Shown: positions 50,535 to 59,661 of the stretch, in pieces | Numbering within the stretch: the first letter of the stretch is position 1 | Layout of the letters: each line of letters begins with the position of its first letter | DNA from: Lachnospiraceae bacterium P6A3 | GTDB taxonomy: Bacteria; Bacillota; Clostridia; Lachnospirales; Lachnospiraceae | Direction of reading: 5' to 3' | NCBI GenBank assembly: GCA_000702085.1 | Contig: JNKP01000004.1 | Coordinates: forward strand, 186,001 to 250,000 | DNA: 64,000 bases | Position numbers and translations under genes: made by a program | Notes under the pieces: model-generated | The model's input: the letters and a program-made list of their open reading frames with translations, nothing else | The model's database searches: none | What the model was told of the DNA's origin: nothing

Positions 50535-51491
50535 TTATTCCGTTGTTATGGTTGACCTTACGTTAGAGTCATTCAGGAATTTTCTGGGTCCCAGCCACTG
50601 TCCTTTTTTCTCCGCATTTGCTTCAAAGAGTTCGGTGTATATCTCTATCTTTGAATCACACTCATCGGCAAGATTAAGAGCCATTGCTTCAACCAGCTCG
50701 GGAAGCTTCGGTGATCCGAATTCATACTTTCCGTGATGAGCAAGTATGCAGTGCTGAAGCTGAGTGAGTTTTATGTTGGGAAATCCTTCGATTTCTTTTG
50801 CGGCAGCGCCGACCATTTCGGAGCCCATTACGATATGTCCGAGTAACTGACCTTCATCGGAATAATCGTTCTCAGGAAAAGGAGTAAGTTCCTTGGTCTT
50901 GGCGATATCATGGCAAAGAGCAGCGGTTACGAGAAGGTCTCTGTTAAGAACCGGATAGGATTTGCTGAGAAAATCACAAACGGAGGCAACTCCCAGAGTG
51001 TGCTGCATGAGTCCTCCCACAAACCCGTGATGAACTGTCTTGGCAGCAGAGCATGTTCTGAATTTCTTAACAAGCTCGGCATCTTCAACAAAGAACTTTT
51101 TTAGAAGAGCGTTATAGTGCTTATCGCCGATGCTGTCTATAACGGACAGAATCTCTTTATACATTTCATCATTGTTACGGCTGCTTACGGGAAGATATTC
51201 TCCGGGATCGTACTCTCCCTCGGATGCAACTCTTATTCTTTTGATATTAAGCTGCTTTGCGTTATTCCAGACATTGACATCAGCATTTACTTCAACATAA
51301 TCATGTTTATCGAAGTCGTCTATTCCCGGATCGCCGGGATCCCAGATCTTACCGTCAACGGTTCCTGTTCTGTCCATCAGCTGAACATTAAGGTATTCTT
51401 TTCCATTCTTGGTTACGGCGTGAGAGATTCCCTTGCACAGATAAATCTCTCTTACGTGGTCGCCTTCATTAATTTCAGAGATATGTTTCAT
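50535..51491 (-). CDS. yhaM: 3'-5' exoribonuclease YhaM-like (OB fold plus HD domain)
   Basis: A 318-residue protein. An N-terminal OB fold (about 10-90: YLNVQLMDRTGTVDGKIW) is followed by an HD metal-dependent phosphohydrolase domain with HHGFVGGLMQHTLGV and LCHDIAKTKEL (His-Asp pairs), and HHGKYEFGSPKLPE. This is the YhaM/CBF1 architecture of Firmicutes, a 3'-5' exonuclease on single-stranded RNA/DNA. RBS AAAGGATAG. It lies 5 nt upstream of rlmD, so the two are probably co-expressed. Confidence 0.9.
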   Translation of the reverse strand: MKHISEINEGDHVREIYLCKGISHAVTKNGKEYLNVQLMDRTGTVDGKIWDPGDPGIDDFDKHDYVEVNADVNVWNNAKQLNIKRIRVASEGEYDPGEYLPVSSRNNDEMYKEILSVIDSIGDKHYNALLKKFFVEDAELVKKFRTCSAAKTVHHGFVGGLMQHTLGVASVCDFLSKSYPVLNRDLLVTAALCHDIAKTKELTPFPENDYSDEGQLLGHIVMGSEMVGAAAKEIEGFPNIKLTQLQHCILAHHGKYEFGSPKLPELVEAMALNLADECDSKIEIYTELFEANAEKKGQWLGPRKFLNDSNVRSTITTE

Positions 51492-51517
51492 TTCTATCCT
51501 TTCAAAACCGCTTAAGT

Positions 51518-52915
51518 TTATTCATATATGGTGCCGGATGAACGTGCAGTCATGATATATTCCAGCTCTACATATTCCTGCTGTGATTTTCTCATCACCA
51601 CCGCAGTGACCTTATCACCCACATTGTAGGTTTGAAGCGCTGTGATATAGTCGGAATAATTCGTGATCTGAGTGTCACCGAGTCTGACTATTACATCGCC
51701 TGTTCTTATGCCCGCAAGCATAGCAGGTGAATCCATGTCGGTTCGAAGTACATATGCACCGTAGGGAACACCGAGTTCGGAATTAGCTTCGCTGGTTACA
51801 TACGTTCCGATTATTCCGAGATATATGGTAGGATCGCCGTTAGCCATTGCCGCAATCCTGCTCTTAAGTTCGCTTATTCCGTACGCCCAGATGAGTCCGT
51901 CAACATCACTCTTATCCTGATCCGGAGCAATGACTCCAATAACCTGTCCGGTGAAGTTGAACAGGAAACCTCCGGCATTATGAGCTCCGTATATATCTGT
52001 CTGGAGCATTGTATCTGCGGTGTCGGCATATTCTACGGTACTTCTGGATGCACTGATCATTCCGTATCCGATGGAGCCTACACTTCCCATGGGACTTCCG
52101 AGTGCAACTACAGGAGTACCTATGGTTGCAAATGTGCTTCCGAGGCTGGCAACATGAGGGTCTGCCGCAAGATCCTGGCTGAGATTGGATATCTTAACCG
52201 AGAACATGGCAAGTCCGGTTGCCGCATCCACTGCCCGAAGAGTACCTACGGTAGTGTAGTTATTACTGAATTTTACCTTGAAAGAATCCGCTCCTTCGAG
52301 AGGAGAATAATCCGCAATAATATATAAATCCAGAGTTCCGGTAGCAACTATTAGTCCGGAAGCCTGATTACTGTGCTGCTCGGTCATTCCGGTCCAGTCA
52401 GTATCGGATGTGATTGCAGTGATTGTAACGACGGACTTGTTCATTTCCATGGCATATAAAGCCATAGACTGGTACAAAAGTCTGTAATCTTTCTGATCGA
52501 GGATCATCTTGGAAAAAAGAGCCTGGATCTGCTCGTCGGTAAGAGGGATCTCGGCAAGCGTATTTTCATCAGGAGTGTCGTTTCCGAGAAAAGCTTCCTG
52601 ATCCATATAATCGACCAATACTTCCTGCGGGGTTATTTCTGCTTCCGAATCGATGAAGTGTACTTCGTCCCTGACCGTTGTCGTACCGGGTTTGGAAACC
52701 CATTTACTCAAAACCGGTTCCAGAAGCCATATGGTGATCGATGCGATAATACCGAATACAATGGCAAGGAGTGCCGTTATAGCGGTTTTTCTGAGAAGAC
52801 GATACTTGTTGATCGGCCTTTTCCTGATCTGTTCGGAAATAATACTCTGCTGAAAAGAACCCGGTTTTTCCGTCTTCGGCTTATTCGATTTTTCCGTGTT
52901 TTTCACATCTTCCAT
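51518..52915 (-). CDS. Membrane-anchored HtrA-like pseudoprotease with PDZ domain
   Basis: A 465-residue protein: cytoplasmic N-terminus (1-43), one TM (about 45-66), a trypsin-like beta-barrel domain (about 160-355) and a PDZ domain (about 365-455: DMDSPAMLAGIRTGDVIV). The fold of DegP/HtrA is clear from ALGSPMGSVGSIGYGMISAS and GVIAP. All three catalytic residues are gone: the His loop is IIADYSPL, the Asp site is AATGLAMF, and GNSGGP has become HNAGGF (Ala314). It should therefore bind, not cut, proteins outside the membrane. The ATG has no RBS but has a -10 TATACT 9 nt upstream. Confidence 0.85.
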   Translation of the reverse strand: MEDVKNTEKSNKPKTEKPGSFQQSIISEQIRKRPINKYRLLRKTAITALLAIVFGIIASITIWLLEPVLSKWVSKPGTTTVRDEVHFIDSEAEITPQEVLVDYMDQEAFLGNDTPDENTLAEIPLTDEQIQALFSKMILDQKDYRLLYQSMALYAMEMNKSVVTITAITSDTDWTGMTEQHSNQASGLIVATGTLDLYIIADYSPLEGADSFKVKFSNNYTTVGTLRAVDAATGLAMFSVKISNLSQDLAADPHVASLGSTFATIGTPVVALGSPMGSVGSIGYGMISASRSTVEYADTADTMLQTDIYGAHNAGGFLFNFTGQVIGVIAPDQDKSDVDGLIWAYGISELKSRIAAMANGDPTIYLGIIGTYVTSEANSELGVPYGAYVLRTDMDSPAMLAGIRTGDVIVRLGDTQITNYSDYITALQTYNVGDKVTAVVMRKSQQEYVELEYIMTARSSGTIYE

Positions 52916-52924
52916 GGTTATTTC

Positions 52925-52953
52925 AGTATATCTTTACGCTCCAAAAAAGTAAA
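52925..52953 (-). promoter_or_regulatory. Promoter of the HtrA-like gene
   Basis: TTTACT (52948-52953), 17-bp spacer, TATACT (52925-52930) on the minus strand. Only 9 nt separate the -10 from ATG 52915, so the transcript would start 2-4 nt before the codon (leaderless). Confidence 0.65.
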
Positions 52954-52971
52954 GAAATAAGCCATTTCCTG

Positions 52972-52980
52972 TGATATACT
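52972..52980 (+). promoter_or_regulatory. Extended -10 promoter of mutS2
   Basis: TGATATACT gives a TG-extended -10 (TATACT, 52975-52980). ATG 52990 is 9 nt after the hexamer, so transcription should start near 52987 with almost no leader. No Shine-Dalgarno is visible. Confidence 0.65.
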
Positions 52981-52989
52981 TAACATATC

Positions 52990-55461
52990 ATGAACAGCAG
53001 AGTTTTAAAGACATTAGAATACGACAAAATACTGTCTCTTTTATCGGAAGAAGCCGATTCGGCCCCCGGAAAAGAACAGATAAAAGCCCTTTCTCCCGTA
53101 TGTGACTTAAAACAGATCGACGAATGGCAGACCCAGACCGCAGACGCCCTTTCCAGACTCATAAAAAGCGGAAGAACAAGCTTTGGAGGTAATGCGGATC
53201 TCAGATACATCGTTAAATCCCTTGAATCCGGTTCCTCCCTTTCCGCAACGGAACTTCTGCAGATAGCGGGGCAGCTGGAGAATGCCGCAAGACTTGTTAA
53301 ATACGGAGAAGAATCCGGAGGCGGAATTGCCTCCGCTCTTTCTGCACTTAATACGGGAACCAGGCATTCCGTTGATCAGGAAGAAGGTGCAAAGGCCGAA
53401 AGAGAAGATGATTCGGATTTTACCGACTCCCTTTCGGATATGTTTGCCTCTCTCTCTCCTCTTCCCCTTATTTCGGGAGAAATCAGGAAGTGTATCATTT
53501 CCGAAGAAGAGATCGCTGACGATGCTTCACCGGAGCTTAAGAAGATAAGAAGACAGCTCCTTCAAACCGGAGATAAGATCCATTCTTCCCTTACTTCCAT
53601 GATAAACGGCTCCATGAGAACATATCTTCAGGATGCCGTTATCACCATGAGGGACGGCAGATACTGCGTACCTGTTAAATCCGAGTATAAATCTCAGGTT
53701 CCGGGTATGATACATGATCAGTCCTCCACCGGTTCCACATATTTTATCGAACCCGCATCTGTAGTTAATCTCAACAATGAGATCAGAACACTCATGCGCG
53801 AGGAAGAAAAAGAGATCGAAAGAATCCTTGCAGACCTCAGTGCAAAGTGCGGACTTCATACGGAAGAAATCTCACTTAATCAGAAGACCCAGACTGCCCT
53901 CGATGTGATCTTTGCAAGAGGAAGACTGGCTCTTAACATGGATGCAACCAGACCCGCATATAACAGAAAGCATTATCTTGTACTGAAAAAGGCAAGACAT
54001 CCCCTTATAGATAAGAAGAAAGTCGTTCCCATTGATATCTCTCTCGGAAGAGATTTTGACCTGCTCGTCATTACCGGACCAAATACCGGCGGAAAGACCG
54101 TTTCCATCAAGACCGTAGGTCTCTTATGTCTTATGGGACAGTCGGGACTCCATGTACCCGCGGCTTCTCATTCCGAGCTTTGCGTTTTTAACGATATCTT
54201 TGCCGATATCGGTGATGAACAGAGCATAGAGCAGTCACTGTCCACTTTCTCGTCCCATATGGTAAACATTGTGGACATTCTGAAAAAAGCGGACAGGCAT
54301 TCCCTGTGCCTTTTTGATGAGCTTGGTGCCGGAACGGATCCTTCCGAAGGTGCCGCTCTTGCGGTTTCGATACTTGAGCACATGCATAATCTCGGTATCA
54401 GAACCATAGCGACTACCCACTACACGGAGATCAAGATCTTCGCTCTTAAGACAGAGGGAGTCGAAAACGGATGCTGTGAATTCAATGTCGAAACCTTGAG
54501 TCCCACATACAGGCTTCTCATCGGTGTTCCCGGAAAGAGTAATGCTTTTGCAATATCACAGAAGCTGGGCCTTCCCGAAGACATTATTAATGATGCAAAG
54601 AAGCATATAGATGCGGATGCGGAGAGTTTCGAGGATGTAATTCAAAATCTCCAGCAAGCCAGGATCGAATCCGAAAATGACCGGAAAGAAATTGCGGAAT
54701 ATAAGGCCAAGATCCGTACCCTTCAGGATCAGCTTCACAATAAGAATGTTAAGATTGACGAACAAAAAGCCGGCATCATGAGACGTGCCAACGATGAAGC
54801 CGTTAAGATCCTTGAAGAAGCCAAAGAAATTGCGGACAAGACCATCCGTGATATGCAGAAGGCCGGTATCACATCCGGAATGGCAGATCTGGAAAAAGAA
54901 AGAACCGCTCTGAGGGAGAAGATCAAAGAGCTGAATGAAAAAGATGAAGCTCCCAAAAAGAACTCTGCTAAGAAAGCTGCGGTTACCGACCCTTCCAAAC
55001 TTACCAAAGATACTCATGTCATTGTCCACTCTTTGGGCATGAAGGGTATTGTCCAGAGTGAACCCGACGCAAAGGGAGATCTCTTTGTAATGTGCGGTTC
55101 CATGAGAATGGCAGTCAATGTAAAAGATCTTAAGATCGATTACAATGCGGTTCCCGAAGAAAAGCCCGGTACTTCCGGAACATTTTCGGGTTCTCTCAAG
55201 ATGGAAAAATCCCTGAGTATCTCTGCAGAGATCAATCTTCTCGGCATGACAACCGATGAAGCCGTTTCCGCGGTATCAAAATACCTGGACGATGCTTACG
55301 TGGCTCATATGTCACCGGTACGCATTGTACACGGAAAGGGAACCGGTGCTTTGAGAAATGCGATTCATTCGTACTTAAGAAAGCAAAAAAATATTGCTGA
55401 ATTCAGACTCGGCGAATACGGTGAGGGTGACGCCGGAGTCACGATTGTAAAGTTCAAATAG
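52990..55461 (+). CDS. mutS2: Endonuclease MutS2 with Smr domain
   Basis: An 823-residue MutS-family ATPase without the mismatch-recognition domain. MutS core and clamp (1-325), ATPase with Walker A GPNTGGKTVS, Walker B region CLFDELGAGTDPSEGAALA and THYTEIK, a coiled coil (about 530-640), and a C-terminal Smr domain (about 750-823) with HGKGTGALR. The Smr LDLRG motif is changed to INLLGM, which may weaken nuclease activity. It acts in recombination control or rescue of collided ribosomes (family knowledge). First plus-strand gene, with a probable leaderless start. Confidence 0.93.
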   Translation: MNSRVLKTLEYDKILSLLSEEADSAPGKEQIKALSPVCDLKQIDEWQTQTADALSRLIKSGRTSFGGNADLRYIVKSLESGSSLSATELLQIAGQLENAARLVKYGEESGGGIASALSALNTGTRHSVDQEEGAKAEREDDSDFTDSLSDMFASLSPLPLISGEIRKCIISEEEIADDASPELKKIRRQLLQTGDKIHSSLTSMINGSMRTYLQDAVITMRDGRYCVPVKSEYKSQVPGMIHDQSSTGSTYFIEPASVVNLNNEIRTLMREEEKEIERILADLSAKCGLHTEEISLNQKTQTALDVIFARGRLALNMDATRPAYNRKHYLVLKKARHPLIDKKKVVPIDISLGRDFDLLVITGPNTGGKTVSIKTVGLLCLMGQSGLHVPAASHSELCVFNDIFADIGDEQSIEQSLSTFSSHMVNIVDILKKADRHSLCLFDELGAGTDPSEGAALAVSILEHMHNLGIRTIATTHYTEIKIFALKTEGVENGCCEFNVETLSPTYRLLIGVPGKSNAFAISQKLGLPEDIINDAKKHIDADAESFEDVIQNLQQARIESENDRKEIAEYKAKIRTLQDQLHNKNVKIDEQKAGIMRRANDEAVKILEEAKEIADKTIRDMQKAGITSGMADLEKERTALREKIKELNEKDEAPKKNSAKKAAVTDPSKLTKDTHVIVHSLGMKGIVQSEPDAKGDLFVMCGSMRMAVNVKDLKIDYNAVPEEKPGTSGTFSGSLKMEKSLSISAEINLLGMTTDEAVSAVSKYLDDAYVAHMSPVRIVHGKGTGALRNAIHSYLRKQKNIAEFRLGEYGEGDAGVTIVKFK

Positions 55462-55473
55462 GGGAGAATAATT

Positions 55474-56181
55474 ATGGCTGATAAACAGAAGATACTGATT
55501 GTCGATGATGACAACAACATTGCGGAATTGATATCTCTTTATCTCGTCAAGGAATGCTACGATACTCTTATTGTTAATGACGGAGAATCCGCGCTCGATA
55601 AAATTCCCGAATTCAAACCTGACCTGATGCTTCTTGACATCATGCTTCCCGGTATAGACGGATATGAAGTATGCAGACGTGTACGCACTACTTCCGAACT
55701 TCCCATCATCATGCTTTCGGCAAAGGGCGAAACTTTTGACAAAGTCCTCGGTCTTCAGCTTGGTGCGGATGATTATATCGAGAAGCCTTTCGATTCCAAA
55801 GAAATGGTAGCGAGAGTCAAAGCCGTCCTCAGAAGAAGCGCATCCAAATCGCCCGAGGTCAAAGATACTCTCGACTCCGATATTGATGCGGTTGCTTATC
55901 CCGATCTTTTGATCAATCTTACCAATTATTCTGTTACATATAAGGGAAGCACCATTGATATGCCTCCCAAGGAACTCGAACTGTTATATTTCCTTGCTTC
56001 ATCTCCTAACAGAGTATTTACAAGAGAGCAGCTTCTCGATCGTATATGGGGATATGAATACAGCGGTGATACCAGAACCGTAGATGTTCATATCAAAAGA
56101 ATACGTGAGAAAATCGGTGAAGGTGATTCCTGGAGAATCTCAACGATCTGGGGAAAAGGATATAAGTTCGAAACCGTATGA
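55474..56181 (+). CDS. OmpR/PhoB-family response regulator
   Basis: A 235-residue regulator. Receiver domain (1-120): ILIVDDDNNIAELI, phospho-Asp in LMLLDIMLPGIDGYEV, and KPF. The winged-helix DNA-binding domain (about 140-235) has KELELLYFLASSPNRVFTRE and TRTVDVHIKRIREKI. RBS GGGGAGAA. Its stop overlaps the histidine kinase start (ATGA), so it works with that kinase. Confidence 0.95.
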   Translation: MADKQKILIVDDDNNIAELISLYLVKECYDTLIVNDGESALDKIPEFKPDLMLLDIMLPGIDGYEVCRRVRTTSELPIIMLSAKGETFDKVLGLQLGADDYIEKPFDSKEMVARVKAVLRRSASKSPEVKDTLDSDIDAVAYPDLLINLTNYSVTYKGSTIDMPPKELELLYFLASSPNRVFTREQLLDRIWGYEYSGDTRTVDVHIKRIREKIGEGDSWRISTIWGKGYKFETV

Positions 56182-57596
56182 GACACACACTTTATCTGAA
56201 ATTTATTATCGGATATGTGATATTCGGTCTGTTTTCTTTTCTGGCCGTCTCTCTTTTTGTGCCCCGGATCACCAGAGAATATGTCATTAATCAAAAGGCT
56301 CAGAATCTGTATTCGGAAGCATCCCTAATTGCTGATACATATGCAAAGGGTCTGTATTCATCGCGAACTTCTCTTGAAACCGTTACTCTTCAGCTGGATT
56401 CCTTAAGCGTTTATATGGATGCGGATATCCGCATTATTTCTCCCGACGGCATCATCATTCTTGATACCGCAAGCTCGGATCCCGAATCCGCTGCCGTTAT
56501 TCAGAATTTCGATCCTTCATCGGGCGGCAGCACTTATTATCTTATCGGAAATTTCTTCAATTCATTTGATGAAGAAGTTCTTTCCGTAATATGTCCGATC
56601 ATCACCAAATACAGGACCAAAGGATATGTCACCATTCATATATCAATGGCTGATATCGAATCGGAGTGTAATTCCCTTCTGAATATTTCATACATTACTC
56701 TGATCATAATGTTCCTGCTCTCGCTGATCATTCTTATCTTTTTTACCACGCTGGTTTACATGCCACTCAGAAAGATCACCAAGGGTGCAGAGAGTTTTGC
56801 GGACGGCAATTATCATTACGAAGTAAATGTGGACAGCCGCGACGAAATGGGATATCTTGCTGCAGCCCTTAACTACATGTCAGGTAAGATTGCGGATTCG
56901 GAAGACGATCAGAAAAAATTCATTGCGAATGTTTCTCACGACTTCCGTTCTCCTCTTACATCAATAAAAGGATATCTCGAGGCGATGCTGGACGGAACCA
57001 TACCTCCGGAGATGCATGAAAAATATCTCGGTATCGTACTTAACGAAACGGAAAGACTTACAAAACTTACCAACGGTCTCCTTGCCCTCAACAATCTGAA
57101 TACAAAAGGTATGCATCTTGATATCACGGATTTTGATATCAATGATACTGTCAGAAAAGTTGCGGAGACCTTCGAAGGAACCTGCAGAAAAAAATCCATC
57201 GCAATAGAACTTGTTCTTACAGGTGAAGAATTATTTGTACATGCCGATAAGGGCAGAATAGAGCAGATCATTTACAACCTTACGGATAATGCGGTTAAGT
57301 TTTCCAACCATGATTCCGTAATCAAGATTGAAACAACTGAAAAGAAAAATAAGATCTATGTATCCGTCAAAGATAACGGCATTGGAATTCCTCCCGAAGA
57401 TATCTCAATGATATTCAACCGTTTCTATAAATCCGATTCTTCAAGAGGTAAGGATAAGAAAGGAACGGGTCTTGGTCTTTCAATCGTAAAAGAAATACTT
57501 ACGGCACACAGTGAAAATATTAATGTAATATCAACTCCGGGTGAAGGAAGTGAATTTATCTTCTCACTGCAGCCCTCGGATCCCGATGAGATTTAA
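56178..57596 (+). CDS. Sensor histidine kinase with HAMP domain
   Basis: A 472-residue membrane kinase. TM1 (about 10-30), an extracytoplasmic loop (about 30-165), TM2 (about 165-190), HAMP, HisKA with phospho-His in NVSHDFRSPLTS, and HATPase motifs DNAVKFS, DNGIGIPPED and GTGLGLSIVKEI. It partners the overlapping response regulator. The signal is unknown. The last base of its TAA is the first base of the long inverted repeat at 57596-57679. Confidence 0.94.
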   Translation: MRHTLYLKFIIGYVIFGLFSFLAVSLFVPRITREYVINQKAQNLYSEASLIADTYAKGLYSSRTSLETVTLQLDSLSVYMDADIRIISPDGIIILDTASSDPESAAVIQNFDPSSGGSTYYLIGNFFNSFDEEVLSVICPIITKYRTKGYVTIHISMADIESECNSLLNISYITLIIMFLLSLIILIFFTTLVYMPLRKITKGAESFADGNYHYEVNVDSRDEMGYLAAALNYMSGKIADSEDDQKKFIANVSHDFRSPLTSIKGYLEAMLDGTIPPEMHEKYLGIVLNETERLTKLTNGLLALNNLNTKGMHLDITDFDINDTVRKVAETFEGTCRKKSIAIELVLTGEELFVHADKGRIEQIIYNLTDNAVKFSNHDSVIKIETTEKKNKIYVSVKDNGIGIPPEDISMIFNRFYKSDSSRGKDKKGTGLGLSIVKEILTAHSENINVISTPGEGSEFIFSLQPSDPDEI

Positions 57597-57679
57597 AGTG
57601 ACAGTGGGGACGCTTCTATTTTGTCATCAAATGATATTCATCATCTGATGACAAAATAGAAGCGTCCCCACTGTCACTT
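57596..57679. repeat. 34-bp perfect inverted repeat between convergent genes
   Basis: Arms 57596-57629 and 57646-57679 are exact reverse complements (34 of 34) starting AAGTGACAGTGGGGACGC. The 16-nt centre itself forms five more pairs (57631-57635 with 57640-57644), leaving a 4-nt loop. The arms begin in the stop codon of the histidine kinase and end in the stop codon of the convergent gene at 57678. It lacks a T-run. The GGGGACG core recalls small palindromic repeats seen across Firmicutes. Confidence 0.9.
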
Positions 57680-58472
57680 AGTATTTCATTCTATACAGAT
57701 AAGACCGTCCCCTGTTTCCTATCTTTTCTATTACCCCAACTTTATATAAAAACGCAATGATAAGACTTGCTTCGTCCCTTTTCATTCCTAGTCCCGCTGC
57801 GTCATTAACGGTAAATTCTTCCGGTATTTCGGGAGGAAGGAGCTGAAGATAATCTTCGGGACATTCAAAAGTAATGTCATCTATTATATCCGTCGGAACT
57901 TTATCAAGCCATGTTCCGTATTTTTTATTATCCTTACCGTATCCGTTTTTTATCCTGAATTCATCGGCATCTATCACTACCAAACGTACACTCAGATTAG
58001 GATTACCTATATATTCTTTAATACCGTAAACTTCTCTTATGGCAGATTCTATGCTTCCGACTCTTGGTGAACTTCGTCTTGGTTTACTCATTTCACCTGT
58101 ATCCGGATCTATCCAGTATATCTTTTTTTTCCTGATTACCGGATGGACTACGGTTACTTTATACATGGGAAGAAAATCCCCGAGCTTTTCATGAAGTCTT
58201 TTCAGATTCTGAGTCTGTATCTCATAGATATGATCACCGGTATAGATATCCGCTACATGAGTTCCTATGGGAATTTCCTGCTTGTCCTCATCTGCTTCGA
58301 TATAATTTTTAATAACCGCATGAATAGTTTTCTCGGACAAAGTTCCTATCGTGGGTCTTTCTCTTTCCGATGTAACATTTATGAGAGCATTATGAAAACG
58401 CTCCCGCATTTCCTTGGTTACGGAAGTGGGAGCGTTTATAGTTTCTTGTACTTTTACTTTTTTATTTCGCAT
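57678..58472 (-). CDS. Uncharacterised PD-(D/E)xK-like protein with C-terminal winged helix
   Basis: About 264 residues from ATG 58472. An N-terminal helix (SEKTIHAVIKNYIE) and VADIYTGDHIYEIQTQNL with Asp75, Glu84 and Gln86 give the E...D...ExQ pattern of a restriction-endonuclease-like fold in which the usual Lys is Gln. A basic KPRRSSPRVG segment follows. The C-terminal 50 residues (EFTVNDAAGLGMKRDEASLI and VGVIEKIGNRGRS) look like a winged helix. The start is uncertain: TTG 58547 and ATGs at 58505 and 58496 are in frame, all overlapping the antiporter stop. It is not a match to any enzyme I can name. Confidence 0.65.
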   Translation of the reverse strand: MRNKKVKVQETINAPTSVTKEMRERFHNALINVTSERERPTIGTLSEKTIHAVIKNYIEADEDKQEIPIGTHVADIYTGDHIYEIQTQNLKRLHEKLGDFLPMYKVTVVHPVIRKKKIYWIDPDTGEMSKPRRSSPRVGSIESAIREVYGIKEYIGNPNLSVRLVVIDADEFRIKNGYGKDNKKYGTWLDKVPTDIIDDITFECPEDYLQLLPPEIPEEFTVNDAAGLGMKRDEASLIIAFLYKVGVIEKIGNRGRSYLYRMKY

Positions 58473-59655
58473 GTACCTGTCTCGGATGTCTGTCATCCGC
58501 TGCATATAAAGCTTTAAGTATGATAGGTGTTGAAATACTTGATACAACTATCAGCAGGATTACTGCGGTGAAATATTCGGAACCGATCATTCCTACGCTG
58601 AGTCCCTTTTGTGATACGATCAGCGCAACCTCTCCTCTCGTCATCATACCGACACCGATCTTAAGTGAATCGTGCCAGGAGAATCTGCAAAGCCTTCCTA
58701 CAAGTCCGCATCCGATTATCTTACAGATAAGGCCTACAAGTACAAAGCAGATGCAGAAGAGTATCAGACTTCCGTCAATTGCGGTAAGGTTAGTTTTAAG
58801 TCCGATGGATGCGAAGAATACGGGACCGAAGAGCATATAGGAATTGGTATCCATCTTCTCTGCGATGTAGCTTGAATCTTTGATCGAACATAGAACTACG
58901 CCGGCAACATAAGCACCTGTGATATCCGCAATTCCGAAATATGTCTCTGCAACATATGCTAGGCAGAAGCAGAGAGCAAGTCCCATAATGGGAATTCTTC
59001 TGGTATGAGGATATTTCATATCCGCAAGTTTAAATATCTTGTAGATGATCCATCCTATACCGAGTGCCGCAACAAAGAACAATGCGGTATTGATGATTAC
59101 CTTACCGGGATTTGAATCGGGATTCTTAAATCCAATAACGAATGTGAGAACTATGATTCCGATGACATCATCGATGATCGCAGCACTCATGATCGTCTGT
59201 CCGATCTCACCCTTAAGTTTACCCATTTCTCGAAGAGTAGAAACCGTGATACTTACACTCGTTGCAGTCAGGATTACTCCTACAAAAACCGCTGTGTAAA
59301 ATTCCGACGATCCGACTTCCGAGAATCCGTAGAAACACATGTACAGGATTGTTCCGCCGATCAGTGGAACCGTTACTCCGGAAACAGCAATAAGAAATGC
59401 TTTGAATCCTGTCTTAAGCAGATCCTTGAGATTAGTCTCAAGTCCTGCGGAGAACATAAGGAGGATAACTCCTATCTCCGCCATCTGTGTTATAAAATCG
59501 CTTTGATCAACAAAGTGAAGAACGCTGGGACCGATCAAAAGACCTGCAATGATCTCACCTACTACCTGCGGCGCCTTTACCCTTCTTGCAAGAAGTCCGA
59601 AAACTTTAGCAAATACAATAATGATTGCAAGATCTCTTAATATTGTGTAATCCAT
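58462..59655 (-). CDS. Cation:proton antiporter (CPA2/Kef type)
   Basis: A 397-residue membrane protein with about 12 segments. The CPA2 pattern is visible as VKAPQVVGEIIAGLLIGPSV near the N-terminus and SAAIIDDVIGIIVL in the middle (the conserved Asp pair region). No C-terminal RCK/TrkA domain follows. It would exchange Na+ or K+ for H+ for pH or ion balance. It is 6 nt downstream of the gyrA stop and may share its transcript. Confidence 0.9.
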   Translation of the reverse strand: MDYTILRDLAIIIVFAKVFGLLARRVKAPQVVGEIIAGLLIGPSVLHFVDQSDFITQMAEIGVILLMFSAGLETNLKDLLKTGFKAFLIAVSGVTVPLIGGTILYMCFYGFSEVGSSEFYTAVFVGVILTATSVSITVSTLREMGKLKGEIGQTIMSAAIIDDVIGIIVLTFVIGFKNPDSNPGKVIINTALFFVAALGIGWIIYKIFKLADMKYPHTRRIPIMGLALCFCLAYVAETYFGIADITGAYVAGVVLCSIKDSSYIAEKMDTNSYMLFGPVFFASIGLKTNLTAIDGSLILFCICFVLVGLICKIIGCGLVGRLCRFSWHDSLKIGVGMMTRGEVALIVSQKGLSVGMIGSEYFTAVILLIVVSSISTPIILKALYAADDRHPRQVHAK

Positions 59656-59661
59656 TTTTTA

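Noticed and set aside
57596-57679. Interpretation as a simple rho-independent terminator
   Set aside because: The arms are far longer than usual and no U-tract follows on either strand, although some termination is possible.
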